A stretch of 64,000 nucleotides of DNA, taken from contig CAJINV010000002.1 of the NCBI GenBank assembly GCA_905178155.1, forward strand, positions 11,014,634-11,078,633, written 5' to 3'. Below are positions 52,340 through 63,948 of this stretch, one piece after another. The stretch's first letter is position 1. Each line of letters begins with the position of its first letter. The notes under the pieces were generated by a model. That model was not told the DNA's origin. It saw only the letters and a list, made by a program, of their open reading frames with translations, and ran no database searches. The position numbers and the translations under genes were made by a program. The stretch is from Amoebophrya sp. A120. Taxonomy: Eukaryota > Sar > Dinophyceae > Syndiniales > Amoebophryaceae.

Positions 52340-54211
52340 ATGGAAGTCGGGCAGCTTGTCGCCCCGGCTCCGGCCGCAACCGCACAGGTTTCTGCGAGCT
52401 CCCTCTTGAGCGCACTGCTGCGAGAGGAATCTGGGCGGTGCTATCGCATGCTCCTCCTTTCACCCACGACAACAGCTACCAGCTGCCTGGGCTTCGTGGT
52501 TCCCCGGCTGAACTCAGAGAATGCGCCGCCGCCGGAGCTGTTGCCCTACGTGCTGCAAACTGCGGCCGACTACGCCTCCGTCGCGCGACGCTGGTCGCAG
52601 GCTCTGACTGAGTGCAACAGCATCCTTCGCCGTTTCTTCCGCTTGGGTAGCTGGGTCTCCAGTCGCATGGTATTGGAAATCGAGACCGCGCTGCGGCGCA
52701 TTCTGCACCTCGAGAGTGTAGCCCCTCCGGTGCGATTGTTTTGCCTGCGAGAGCCGCGCTTCAGCGTCGTGTTCGCCCTTCCTCTTGAGCTGTCGGTGTC
52801 CCGAATCGTGTCACTGCCGCTGGTTCTAGAGACTAGCCAAAATAATTATGAACATCAAGGTGCAGAAACTACAACAAGAAAGAACGATAAAACTATCCGA
52901 CCTGAGAAAATTAAGCTTCGCGTTTCGGAGCGGTCTTTGATAACTAGGACACCGATACTCGGGACGTCAGGCAAGACAGCGAGCTTTCTGGAACCGATAG
53001 TACAACCATCAACGATAGGCGTTCAGGACCAACTGTACGGTGCGGTGACTGAGGGATCTGCTGGTGCGTTGGCCTCGAGTAGTGGTTGTATTAGCGGGCT
53101 CCGCTTCGATGACAGAGCAGAGCTTCTATTCCGTGTCGTCGGTCTGGTCAACGCTGCCGGCGGAGGGGACAGTCCGCTGAAACGCAGTACGGGTGCTGGA
53201 ACAAGCAAAGCTTTACTCTACAGTGCGCGCGGAACCAAGCACTTTGCCGCGTGTTTCCTGCCATACTTCACGAAGCCCGCCAACGATCCGCGGGAGCGCG
53301 TGTACGTCCATGCGGACGCGTCGGAGAACTTTGCGCTTGATCCGATGAACAAGCATCGTGACACGTCCGCCGGCGCGGGCTCGCACGACCACGACGAGGC
53401 GGATCTACAACACGAAGACACACCGGCATACTGCGCAAAGACGGGGCGGTTTTACAAGGTTCTGCGATCCGGGAAGGCCGTGCGGGGCGTCGTGCACGAC
53501 CGGAACTGGGTTGTGGTAGACTGTGACGTTTACGGAAAGCTGTACCTTCCACGCACGGATCATTTTACCGACGCGGCTTTTTTAGCACCCGAGGAGCGCG
53601 CTTGTGGTACCAGTGGTACCGACCTCATCCACGCCGGCACGACGAGGAAAAACAATGGCGCCGCGTCGGAACAAATTGTAGGAGACGAAACGGCAGCGGC
53701 GAGAGAGGCAAGTGGAAGAACTGGCACGCCATCTCCATGCGCGCCGCACTCACCTGTACTTTCTGCTGCATCGCCTCGCTCCGCGTCACCTCGACGCAGG
53801 CGGGGGTCCAGCTCGCCGGCCTCGCGTGCCGGCGGTGCGGCGACTGCCAGGGGACCCGTTACAAACTTTTTGTGCGTGTTGGACCTGCAAAAGGAAGCTC
53901 ACCGCATGGCACTGGAGAAAGCTGCCGAGCAGGAAAGGCAGCGAGTATCCTTGTGTCAACGAGTGCTTTTAGTCCCCTGGGCGAGCTGCACCCGGGTGGA
54001 AGAAGATTCTCCATGTCTGTGCTACTTAGCGTGGCACCGAGTGAATGAATTTTTTCTCCAACGAGGACCTCTTCCCTCTGCTTTGGTATACGCAGAGCTG
54101 AAAGTAAGTGGTAGGCTCATGCACTTGCCCTGTCATGATCATGAACTATCAACGCTGCGCCACACTGTGACAACCTCCAAGAGAGCAAGCATACGCATCG
54201 CATCAAGATGA
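52340..54211 (+). CDS. Hypothetical protein, 623 aa
   Basis: A single frame from ATG (MEVGQLVAPAPAATAQ) to TGA. The N-terminal 170 residues look folded, with regular hydrophobic spacing (YRMLLLSPTTTATSCLGFVV, RMVLEIETALRRILHLE, RFSVVFALPLEL). A second folded patch around 53430-53560 reads YCAKTGRFYKVLRSGKAVRG then NWVVVDCDVYGKLYLPRTD. A disordered Ser/Pro/Arg linker and a helical Gln/Glu/Arg segment (EAHRMALEKAAEQERQR) follow. No family was recognised. Other frames are also open after 53600, so a frameshift or intron near there cannot be excluded. Confidence 0.65.
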   Translation: MEVGQLVAPAPAATAQVSASSLLSALLREESGRCYRMLLLSPTTTATSCLGFVVPRLNSENAPPPELLPYVLQTAADYASVARRWSQALTECNSILRRFFRLGSWVSSRMVLEIETALRRILHLESVAPPVRLFCLREPRFSVVFALPLELSVSRIVSLPLVLETSQNNYEHQGAETTTRKNDKTIRPEKIKLRVSERSLITRTPILGTSGKTASFLEPIVQPSTIGVQDQLYGAVTEGSAGALASSSGCISGLRFDDRAELLFRVVGLVNAAGGGDSPLKRSTGAGTSKALLYSARGTKHFAACFLPYFTKPANDPRERVYVHADASENFALDPMNKHRDTSAGAGSHDHDEADLQHEDTPAYCAKTGRFYKVLRSGKAVRGVVHDRNWVVVDCDVYGKLYLPRTDHFTDAAFLAPEERACGTSGTDLIHAGTTRKNNGAASEQIVGDETAAAREASGRTGTPSPCAPHSPVLSAASPRSASPRRRRGSSSPASRAGGAATARGPVTNFLCVLDLQKEAHRMALEKAAEQERQRVSLCQRVLLVPWASCTRVEEDSPCLCYLAWHRVNEFFLQRGPLPSALVYAELKVSGRLMHLPCHDHELSTLRHTVTTSKRASIRIASR

Positions 54212-55211
54212 ATGCTATGTGCAAAGCTAGCCAAAGTGAAAGTGTAGAACCAAAGGGGCACTCCTACACAGTCCGAGCGGTCACGATGTAATCATGAAGT
54301 TTAGTACTCCACCAATGGAGGTTGCTTGGCTCGTTCGTATGGGGACCGTTTTCCATCTCATACCGAGACCATGCAGAGCTTTTGTTGTCTTCGATGCTCC
54401 TCGGGGGAAGCGATTCTTCCGCGACGTTCTTCCGACAGATGAAGGATCCATAGGGAGGCGAGATACTGCTCTACTAGAAATGCCGTTGCGATGAAGACCG
54501 AAGAAACGCGGCAAGGAAGCAGGAAATCGGCACAATCCTTCAACTTCTACAGTAGGAGAAAGATATGATGATGTTGAGAAAGCACACTCAAGAACCACAT
54601 GAACGTACTATAGATCCTCCGGAGATGAACGGCGAGAGTCAGCAAATGGCTCTGGCCCTCCACCATTAGAATTACGCGGAGTCAGGGTGTGTAATATGAC
54701 GTACTACAAAGAAACACACGGCTCTACAACAGTCGGTCTTGCAAAAAGAAACGAAACGTAGTGAAGCCAAGATCATTTTGATCGAGCTGATCCTCGAACC
54801 AAGTCCAGCATGACGCTTCGCAAGGATGACAAGGGGGGCGCGGCTGCATGGCACGCGAAAACATGATGCCGCATGTCCATGTGTTCGCGTGGTGATCCTC
54901 AATTTTTTTTTATCGCTGTTTGATCTACTCTGCTTGTCGCATTTGGGTACTCACTGAGGACCACTGGATGTGGATCGTCGATAGGTTGTCTAGGCAATGA
55001 AGGACTTCTATGTGTATTTCCTACTTGTGTAGCCCTGCTTTTTCAAAGACAGGAGGGCCGCAGGCTAGGGAATTAGATAAAAAAGAAAAACAACAGAATC
55101 AATGCATGAGGAGATGACACGATCAGAAAACGCTTATTGACTCAGAGCAGCCTCGTCCGTGGTGATCAAGTATACATCATCAGAGGTACAACTAGGACGC
55201 GAGTATCGACG
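54212..55211. other. Intergenic, nothing recognised
   Basis: About 1 kb of mixed composition. Short open frames on both strands (for example 54294-54494) lack protein-like character. No repeats or RNA genes were recognised. Confidence 0.5.
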
Positions 55212-55712
55212 ATGAAGTTCCTGCTCTTGCTTGAGCGCTACAAACATCGTTGGTTTCTTTATCATCGAGGGGCTCGTTCAATATCGATGCTTCTGTGGAT
55301 TTGGGTCGTTGTAAATTTGTCGGCCTTATTTTTCCCTGCCTGGTTTGCCGGTACCTTAACCTTTGGTCCGGAAGGCCATACGTCAGATGCAACAATACGA
55401 GCTTCTGCTCCGATCCTTTTCGTCGCAGCGAGGTCACTCTTTCACCTTCCGAGCGCCTCAGCTGAATACTCCCGGCTGGGTTTTTCGGACGCACAAGAAC
55501 TGGTGGAGGCTTCCGGTGAAAATGATGATGTGGGACAGCGACAGAGGACTTCCCCGAGCGGGTTGCTGCAGCGGGGAAAGGGTAATGGGAGCCGAAGTTC
55601 GCATGGGGATGGGACAGCCGCTTTCAGGAAGCGAAGCCCCGATCTCGACGAGGAGAGCCAAAGTGGTGGTCGTTCTGCGTATCAAACAAAAGTTGAAAAG
55701 CGTCAAGCCTGA
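55212..55712 (+). CDS. Small single-span membrane protein, 166 aa
   Basis: The ATG at 55212 (MKFLLLLERYKHRWF) is preferred over a non-ATG start upstream. A hydrophobic segment SMLLWIWVVVNLSALFFPAWF forms a signal anchor or membrane span near residues 25-45. The remainder is polar, ending in a Ser/Arg/Gly-rich tail (GKGNGSRSSHGDGTAAFRKR). An overlapping frame (55363-55800) is also open but less plausible. Function unknown. Confidence 0.5.
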   Translation: MKFLLLLERYKHRWFLYHRGARSISMLLWIWVVVNLSALFFPAWFAGTLTFGPEGHTSDATIRASAPILFVAARSLFHLPSASAEYSRLGFSDAQELVEASGENDDVGQRQRTSPSGLLQRGKGNGSRSSHGDGTAAFRKRSPDLDEESQSGGRSAYQTKVEKRQA

Positions 55713-56023
55713 TCAGTACTGCGAAGTGTTTTGGATGCAAATTTCATTAGTGATTGGAAACCAAATGGAAACGCCTTTTGTTGCACGAAAAGACTTCTAG
55801 GGGCCTGTTGTTTGTCTTAGGTTAAGGTTGATTCTCATTCATTGGGTACCTATGATTTCATTTTTCCTATCCTGTCATGTCAGGAGTCCGCGTTGCTAGC
55901 ATATGAATTGTGGGCAGCTCCTCCTTTGCCATGCATATATGTATTACAGAGTCCGGTTATTTCGCTTTTCCGGCTACGCGAATTTTTCAACACGATTCTA
56001 CTGCTTCTCGTTCTCTGTACTCC

Positions 56024-57630
56024 ATGTTGATCGGAGGAGCGCCCGCAGCAATACAAGAAGAGCAACCGCGCCATGAAGAAAGTTTGTCAAGACGACCATT
56101 GCGTGGTTCGTCTTGGCACCCACTGGCCCTGAATGAAGCTGACGATCGAGAACATTTCTACGTCGACAGGAGCGCCAGACGTGACCAGCATCAACCACGA
56201 GAAGGCCGCGACGTTCCTCGCGAGCGGCGACACGATAGGAGAGCCGCCCGCTCTCCTGGTTCGCGCAGCCGCGCAGGAAGTACTAACAGGAAAAACGATA
56301 GATGGTTCGGGACGAACAGAAACAGTTGTGAGGAAATCGGCGAGGACTTTTCTGATTCGGATCTTGACGAAGATGAACAACAAGGCGAGCAATTGCCTTC
56401 CTGCTGTGCAAAATTCCATAACATTTGCGCACCTTCGGTTTCTGACGACGAGTATTTTGAGCAGATAGAACAGGAGGAGGCGTCGCTGCGAAATGGTTGC
56501 ACTAGCGCAGGGGGCGTAAACGCGGCACGGCCGATGCAACAGGCCTTTACCATGCGCTTTGATTCGTACGAAGTGGACCCCTCTTCGTCCATCAACCCCA
56601 AGCGACTGCGCGAGGTACAGTCAGCGCTCTTTCAGCTCTTCTGCGACGAGGAGGACGCGGTCGAGAGCAACACGACAACCACACCGGCGGGGGCACCCAG
56701 AAATATTGGGCAACACGGTGCCACTTCTCGACGTCCGTCTCCGCCGCCAGGAAGATCAGCTTCTGCGGAAGCGGGAAATGTGCAACCAGAGGAGGGTTCG
56801 TCGTATGTACCACCACGTGGCGTCGACACCGACACACCGATGGCCAATGCCCACCGGTACCGCGTCGAGCAGTTGCGCCGCGTCCTGGGAGGCCACTCGC
56901 CGACGGAAGCCGAGTTTTCGGCCCTGATCGCCAAGGTGCCATGGCTGGCGACGGAGGAAGGCCAGGCGTGGACGCGGCGATTGCCTTGGGCCGTGGACCT
57001 TGTGAAGGCTGAAATTCACCGGCGCCAGTTCCTGTGCGGTGCGATGAGTTGTTGCTGTCTGTTTTCGGGGCTCTGTGCCGCGCAAGCCGCCGGAGCGGGG
57101 CCGCACCTAGTCTGCATCAACATCGACTGTGGGTTGTGGGTATGCATCGCACAAATTGCATCGTGTCTGTTGGTAAGCTCCTACGCTACGCATGCCAGAT
57201 TCTCCTTGGAGTGAAACATGCTGGATCTTCTCCTTGGAGTGGACATAGGTATGCGAATATGTTTATCATACATTTTTACGAATGGATATGGAAAAGCAAG
57301 GAGATATTCATATTTATGTTCGCTTTTCCTTTATTCGCTTTCGCACACGATTACAACGATGATTTTGTGCAGGATAGCGGGCGCGAATTGTTAGCGGTGC
57401 AACGTCACTCTGGTTGGCGCAAAGCACCGGCTACTGTCCCTTCTGTTTACAGGAAGAAAGCTATCATGCGATACAACTTTGCGGCTCATGCGCGCACCAG
57501 CATCCGCGCCACCTCAAAGTTTCGTGATCGAGACGCGTGCTTCGACAGATGTGCGTCGTCATCCTTACATTTTCATTCATCCGTAACCGTATCGCAATCG
57601 GTCTCTGAAAAAATGAAAAAGCGCCGTTGA
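56024..57630 (+). CDS. Hypothetical acidic/Cys-rich protein, exons 56024-57172 and 57373-57630
   Basis: Exon 1 starts at ATG (MLIGGAPAAIQEEQPRHEES). Acidic stretches (EEIGEDFSDSDLDEDEQQ) follow, then a folded segment PMANAHRYRVEQLRRVLGG to LPWAVDLVKAEIHRRQ and a Cys-rich hydrophobic end (CGAMSCCCLFSGLCAAQAAG... IASCLL). A GTAAGC donor at 57173 and a TGCAG acceptor ending at 57372 give a 200 bp phase-0 intron. Exon 2 reads DSGRELLAVQRHSGWRKAP and ends KMKKRR. The C-terminal part of exon 2 may itself contain a donor, and the gene could continue into the exons at 57758-59656. The product is unrecognised. Confidence 0.5.
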
Positions 57631-57757
57631 CCGGCGGTGTTTGGTCAACGAGCACTGCATGGTGGATGAAATTTGAATCAGGAATACATATGCGAGCGAG
57701 ATAAAGACATGTATGTCGTTTCTTTGAAAGTGAACTCTGAGTTCGAGGCGTGAAAAG

Positions 57758-59656
57758 ATGTATTTGTTGTTCACAAAAGCCGGCCCAAGCCGGCCCACGA
57801 GCATGCTGAGCAGGCATTCGGGAGACGAAATTCGCTGCCGCCGATTGCCGCACCCAGAGCGCAGCTTCGCGGGCTGTCAGGCGTGTTTGCGGGCCACCGC
57901 TGACGACTGTGCCAGCTCGCTCCCACTGGTTTGCACGGACTTGGTTTTGCGGGGGACGGGGGTCTGTTGCGGCTGTTGTCCGACGACGACGAAAAGTGCT
58001 GGCACTGCTGCAGCACCAGCAGGAACTCCTACGGAGCAACACCACCTTGGTGGGAGTGTGAGACGGCGTCCCTCTTTGTCGCTCGCATCTGCCACCCCTT
58101 CTGGCCTTCTTTCCGGGAACGAAACAGAACCCGAGCCGACCTTCTGCTGCTTCCGGAACGCCCTTGCTACCTGGTGTAGTCCCCTCACGACCGCGTTCGC
58201 TAGCACCTTGGCGAAAAATAAGTCGGCCGCTGCCAGCAGCTGCCCGTCGTGTCCTGGTATTTTTGCTCTACCCTCCTCTTCGACGCCGGGCGCCGGGGTC
58301 TGCTGTTGTTTCGGGGGGGTAGCAGGTGCAGGAGGTTCTTCAACAGGCGTACCCTGCTGTGGATTCAGCGACGCTTGTTGCTTGAAAGTCGTCGACCTGA
58401 GCACCGCCTGTGTGCGGAAGGTGTGGTCGCCTTGGCCCGAGTCCGCCGGCGCCGATTTGGTGCACCTCTATCGAGGGCTGTCGCTGGTGGAGGTATGAAA
58501 TGCAAAAGTGTCTGGGTCTGGAAACTTGTGATGCTAAAATGTCAATGTGCATGATGAAAACACTTCCGAATGCAGTCCGGCATGACAACTTCCCAAAGCG
58601 CTTTCTCATAGGCAATCCGCGTTAGAAACTGCGTTTTTGCATGACAAAAGAGGCTGCGACTTTTGTTGGTTATGCAATACAGATTGTCTAGGTATGGAAA
58701 GCTAGCATTACAAGTTCCAACCTTCCAGACCCAGACATTTGTACAATCCATAGGAGGAGTTTTTCCACGAAAACCGATGGCGGGACTTCATCCGGTCGCT
58801 CTGCTGGTGCTGCCGGCCCGAAAGCTCGCAGCGGTTCGAGTCCTTTCGCCGCGTCATTCTGGGTGGCTGCTGCAGCAGCAGTAGCGGCGTTGGTGCACAG
58901 GAACAGCAGGTCGGCGACACGGAAGAGGGTCTTCAGCAAGGAGACCCGTACACCATGTCTCCATCTGCAACTTCGGGCGGTTCCTTCTCTGGAAGTAGGA
59001 GATCTGGAAGACCGTCGCGACGCGGACGCTACAGGCCCAACGGAGAACCCCGGTCACGACGTGGGGGAAGGATCGACGACTCCACCGAATTGCCTGCCGC
59101 CGGTACTGACGTTGTTCCGGCTCCGCCGCTTATCGTGTTTCGCGACTGGCTTAGCGGCTGCGTCGGCACAAGTAGTTATCAAACCGTCGATGTCACAACA
59201 AGTGGAACACGAGAGCAGCCGCAGAGTTGCATTGGGATTCCATCAGCACGGCGAGGTGCAAGTCCAGAAGGTGACACCGGATTAAACCGCCAACCAGCAC
59301 CACGAGCGGAAAACGACGCAAGCAGTGAGATGTTGAATTTGTCGAATTTACACCCGTCCTTCCGCAGGTTCGCGCCGTTTCTTCGTACTAGCCAGGAGGC
59401 TGCGAAGGACTCGGACTCACCGGCGGAACAAGCGAACTTCGGAAATCCACCCAGGCGCACCATGTTGCTGCTCGCGCAGCAAGAAAACGAGCGGGGAGAA
59501 GGGCAATCCGCTGCTGGCCCGCGCGAGGACCTCTCGTATTCTTATTCTTCTGGCCGCGGTGGCGGGTCTTCGTCCCACGGCCCGTATCGAATGAAGAAAG
59601 CGAGCTCGGGTTTCTCGCTGTCCGACTTTTTTTCCTTTTCCACGCCGCTATCATGA
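57758..59656 (+). CDS. Cys-rich then disordered protein, exons (57758-58492, 58754-59656), 5' part uncertain
   Basis: The certain part is the splice of the 261 bp TIR intron 58493-58753. HLYRGLSLVE is followed by EEFFHENRWRDFIRSLCWCCRPES in phase 0. Exon 2 then runs through FESFRRVILGG to a Gly/Ser/Arg-rich disordered region and a conserved-looking segment PPLIVFRDWLSGCVGTSSYQ, ending FSFSTPLS TGA. Upstream of about 58400 the same frame is Cys/Ala/Ser-rich, but other frames on both strands also stay open, so the beginning may include further introns. No family was assigned. The Trp/Cys cluster suggests a membrane-proximal segment. Confidence 0.55.
58493..58753 (+). mobile_element. Introner-like intron, 261 bp, TIR, GT-AG
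   Basis: It starts GTATGAAATGCAAAAGTGTC and ends CAGACATTTGTACAATCCATAG. Near both ends, TGTCTGGGTCTGGA and ACTTGT.ATGCT appear in mirrored orientation. It is flanked by GGAG/GAG. The exon join is in frame. It is the same class as 8251-8551 in size and first bases (GTATG), but with an AG end. Confidence 0.8.
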
Positions 59657-60018
59657 TGATCAAACCTCCCGTGGTCCGCGTTGGCATGTGACGCTAGCTA
59701 CAGAGTCGAATTGCATATGCATTGCCAGACCGTGTCAAGAGTTATTCCTTCATACACTTACACTTTTTGTACTAAAGAATGAAATGCATATCCCTTTCCT
59801 TTACTAGCCTTATCCCGCTTCCCGTGTCCAGTAACCTGCAGACTTAATAGTATTCCGCTAGATGAATAGCAGCACTCAGCGCGTCTCTGTAGAGAATCGC
59901 TGTCGGCGCTTCAGCACAGGCAGGCCCATCTGCCGGCGATTTTCAAAGCGTCAGAACGGCGTCGGCACGATCCGGCACCGGCCGGCGCGGCGGGCAGGTT
60001 GGCCTTTGCCGTCATCTT

Positions 60019-61190
60019 GCACGCTGGCACCGGCGTGGCCGCGATCTGGCGGCGGGGGGCGGGCATGGTCGGGCACCGGCTTGGCCAGGGCCCGACAGCG
60101 GCCGGCGTTGCCAGGGTCCGGCACCGGCTTGGGCATGATCGGGCACCGGCACGGTCATGCCCATGACCTGGCACCGGCGTGGCCACGACCTGGCACCGCC
60201 TTGGCCATGATTTGGCTGGCACCGGCTTGGCCGCGGCCTGGCACTTGCTGCCATGGCCATGATTCCGCACCGGTTTGGCTATGCTCTGGCACAGGCAGGC
60301 AGGCAGGCTTGGCCATGATTCATCTGGCACCGGCTTGGTCACGACCTGGCGCCGGCGGGCGCGGCTAGGCCATGATCTGGCACCGGCTTGGCTTTGTCAT
60401 GAGATGATCTGGCCCCGGCTTGGCCATGACTTGGCGCCGGCTTCGGCCTGGCCACGACCTGGAACGGGCCTGGCCATGATCTGGCACCGGCTTGGCCATG
60501 ATATGGCACCGGCTTGGCCATGGTCTGGCGTCGGCCTTGCCGCGACCTGGCACCGGGCGGCTTGGCCATGATCTGGCGCCGGGTTGGCTTTGATCTTTCT
60601 CATCAGGCGCTGGCCTGGCCATGATCTCTCTGGCACCCACCGGCTTGGCCACGATCTGGCACCGGCTTGGGCATGATCTGGCACCGGCTCGCCCACGACC
60701 TGGCACCGGCTCGACAGGCTTTGGTCATGATCTGGCCCCGGCTTTGCCTCGACCTGGCACCGGCTGGCTCGGCCCTGACTTGGCACCGGCTTGGCAGGCT
60801 TTGGCCATAATCTGGCACCGGCTTGGCCATGATCTGGCACCGGATTGGCCATGATCTGGCACCGGCTTGGCCATGATCTGGCACCGGCTTGGCCATGATC
60901 TGGCATCGGCTTGGCCACGACCTGGCACCGGGCGGCTTGGCCATGATCTGGCACCGGCTTGGCCATGATGTGGCACCGGCAGGCTTGGCCATGATGTGGC
61001 ACCGGCAGGCTGGCAGGCTTGGCCGTGATCTGGCACCGGCGGGCTTGGCGGGCTTTGTTCGGCCGTGATCTGGCACCGGCCTTGCCGCGACCTTGCGCCG
61101 GTTAGTTTGGCCCTGTTTGGCACCGGGTTGGCCATGATCTGGCACCGGCCTGGCAGGCTTCCTCTGGCCACGACCTGGCGCCGGCTCGTG
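60019..61190. repeat. Minisatellite array 1: 22 bp unit
   Basis: About 50 copies of TGGCACCGGCTTGGCCATGATC and close variants. The central part (60780-60960) is most regular, while the first 700 bp are more diverged, with CGACCTGG and GTCGG variants. Because the period is not a multiple of three, open frames on both strands are an artefact of the repeat. Confidence 0.9.
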
Positions 61191-61975
61191 CTTCGAGGTT
61201 TCGTCTCGCACGTTGCTGCCCCGCCTCGAGGCTTCGCTGCTTCGGGTCTTCGCTGCTTCTGGGCTTCGCTGCTTCGGGGCTCCGCTGCTTCGGGGCTCCG
61301 CTGCTTCGGGGCTTCGAGGCTTTGGGGCTTCGAGGCTTCGGGGCTTCGCTGCTTCGGGGTTTCGCTGCTTGCTTCGGGGCCTCGAGGCTTCGGGGCCTCG
61401 AGGCTTCGTTGCTTCGAGGCTTCGCTGCTTCGAGGTTTCGCTGCTTCGAGGTTTCGCTGCTTCGAGGCTTCGCTGCTTCGAGGCTTCGCTGCTTCGAGGC
61501 CTCGCTGCTTCGAGGCTTCGCCGCTTCGAGGCTTCGGGGCTTCGCTGCTTCGAGGCTTTGCGGCTTCGAGGCGTTGCCGCTTCGAGGCTTTGCGGCTTCG
61601 AGGCTTCGCTGCTTCGAGGCTTCGCTGCTTCGAGGCTTCGCGGCTTCGAGGCTTCGCTGCTTCGAGGCTTCGCCGCTTCGAGGCTTCGTCGCTTCGAGGC
61701 TTCGCTGCTTCGAGGCTTCGCTGCTTCGAGGCTTCGCTGCTTCGAGGCTTCGCTGCTTCGAGGCTTCGAGGCTTCGCTGCTTCGGGGCTTCGCTGCTTCG
61801 GGGCTGCGCTGCTTCGCGGCTTTGCTGCTTCGAGGCTTCGCCGCTTCGAAGCTTCGCTGCTTCGAGGTTTCGCTGCTTCGAGGCTTCGCTGCTTCGAGGC
61901 TTCGCGGCTTCGCCGCTTCCTTCGGCGTTTCGAGGCCTCATCGTTTCGAGGCTTCGCCGCTTAGAAGCTTGGGCA
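61191..61975. repeat. Minisatellite array 2: GAGGCTTCGCTGCTTC-type unit
   Basis: Dense repeats of GAGGCTTCGCTGCTTC and shorter or variant forms (GGGGCTTCG, CGGCTTCGAG) with a period around 15 bp. It abuts array 1 and array 3. Frames on both strands encode low-complexity peptides, such as RGFAASRLRCFEAS, that are not proteins. Confidence 0.9.
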
Positions 61976-61989
61976 CTTTGTCTGCATTT

Positions 61990-62225
61990 CGTTGTTGTTG
62001 TTTTTCGTTTCTATTCTTTGTTTTTGTTTTTTATTTTCATTCTTTGTTTTCATTCTTTGTTTTCGTTTTTCGTTTCTATTCTTTGTTTTCGTTTTTCGTT
62101 TCCATCCTTTGTTTTCGTTTTTCGTTTCCATTCTTTGTTTCCATTCTTTGTTTCCATTCTTTGTTTGCGTTTTTCGTTTTCATTCTTTGTTTTTGTTTTT
62201 CGTTTCTATTGTTTGTTTTTATTGC
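61990..62225. repeat. Minisatellite array 3: pyrimidine-rich TTTGTTTTCGTTTTTCG unit
   Basis: Repeats of TTCTTTGTTTTCGTTTTTCG and TTCCATTCTTTG-type units with nearly all pyrimidines plus G on the plus strand. It follows array 2 within about 15 bp. The strand asymmetry is strong. Confidence 0.85.
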
Positions 62226-63834
62226 GGGATACTATTAAATAATGGGTTTTCTGACTTATAACTAGAGATTGCATGTTCTCCGTCGATCATGGTGTTTGTA
62301 TTCCTGATTCACTCGAGACTTGAAGCAGGCTTGACATCAAAATGAAGGCATCACTCACGATGCACGACTGAGGTTTCGGTGATATTATTGTCAGCTTCAC
62401 ATACTCGTATCGTACTCGTAGTAATGCTGCGCTTGTAGTAATCCTAATCCAGGGATCAGGGGCGTTTTCATCGTCACAGCAGGCTGGTGGGGAAGCAAAT
62501 CCGGTGGATGACGAAAGTTACTACTACGCGGGAGCCCGTGACCTGCTGCAACGAGCGTAGAAGATGAAGAGGTCTATTGAACCTTGCCGAGGAAGCAATT
62601 TGGATATGGAGATTTTACCATGGATGCATGTTTGCGCAGAGCGTAGTTTCTGTATCAAATTTATTGTCGCACTGTTACTGTTTCTGTAGCAGTAGCTGTG
62701 TGTAGCTGTTTTACGCTGCATGTGCGTCCGCCCTCTCTTGTCGACGAGAAATGAATCTTATGGTTAAGGAGGGGAAAGCGAAAGCACAAATGGAAATGCA
62801 TAAGATTGAAAATCTGAGGTTGAACTAGAACCGAGTCCCTCAAACAACATCGAAATTGATTCCGATGATTATTGTTTTGGGAGTCTCGAAGCCGAAACTG
62901 GTATACTATGTCCTCGTTTGGCGAAATGGAAATTCAACAAAAGTACGTACTTAGATGAATCCGGTATATTAGTTCGTCGAAAATGTAAATGAACAAGAAA
63001 GAGTGCACTTTGTATTACTTCGCACAAAAATCAAGTCTAAGTCTATCATGTCCATATCTCTAGCATAATCATATTCGATTCTTCTATTTTCTAGTGTAGT
63101 AGGAGATCTTGATCTTCTAGACCGCGTGGTGGCGTGCTCTATTTTGCAAATGACTGATGAAATAGAAACGAGTACAATTTTCTAGGGTGGATCACGAATA
63201 GCAGTAACGCTATTCTGTGACGTGTAACAAACAGTTTCGGTTTGAAAAATGCCACAACTACAATGCCATGCAATCTTTGCTGACTTCGAATTTTTCTTGG
63301 TACTGCGTGCTTTTGAGGTGGAAGCAACTACATGCAGAGCATTCACTGATTCGACGATCGCTTTGTGATGAGCCGCTATGGAGTTGATAGTAATTCGGAT
63401 TCTCTTCAACAAGAGATCGAGCTCCTGCAGAAAGGTTTTCCGGCCGACCAGAGCTAGTTTCTTGCCAGCAGCCAGGCACAAGGGTCATACTGACGGGTTT
63501 GGGGTCCGTCGGACTGAAAGCATGACACTTACTTACAGTTTGATGGTGCGCGCATGATTAAATGAAGTCATAGCACAACCAGGGCAACAGAAGTGAAAAT
63601 GTAGTAAGTAAGCAATCACGAGAAGTGAGAACTTCCGACTCACCTTGCTCGTAGGATCCTGGATCCCTTATCAAAGCGGAAACATGATCTATTAACGGTC
63701 TCACCAGGTATTGGGCTAGATTTTTTTGCTAGAACGATTCTCCTGGGCGACATTGCTCGACTTGTGCCCTCCCTAGCACTTTGCTTTTATGTTTTCTGGA
63801 AGATCGACACCAGCATCTTTGCGCGACAGCGAAA
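62226..63834. other. AT-rich intergenic region, nothing recognised
   Basis: 1.6 kb with no supportable gene or RNA. Short open frames on the minus strand (63182-63488) have no features. Confidence 0.5.
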
Positions 63835-63948
63835 ATGGCCTCCCGTGCCGGGGCGTCGAGCGCAGTGCCTCGATTGATTCGAGTCTTATTGAAGGTACTG
63901 CAACCGCGGCAAAGCTCAAGACTCTCTAGATCGTCGCTTTTCTTCTAA
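63835..63948 (+). CDS. Possible first exon at the window edge
   Basis: The ATG reads MASRAGASSAVPRLIRVLLK, followed immediately by a donor-like AAG|GTACTG. Without splicing the frame ends at TAA 63948 after 37 codons. The amphipathic basic N-terminus could be an organelle-targeting leader. A continuing gene would lie beyond the window. Confidence 0.3.
   Translation: MASRAGASSAVPRLIRVLLKVLQPRQSSRLSRSSLFF

Noticed and set aside
57877-58404. Minus-strand 175-codon Gln/Pro/Ala-rich frame
   Set aside because: Protein-like, but the plus strand has a GT-AG TIR intron whose removal joins two frames in phase. I kept the plus strand and noted the uncertainty.
57758-59656. Diacylglycerol-lipase-like N-terminal region
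   Set aside because: The Trp/Cys cluster loosely recalls that family, but no lipase serine motif or other support is present.
60397-61964. Several 140-340 codon frames on both strands
   Set aside because: Translations of minisatellite arrays, repeating short peptides in every frame.
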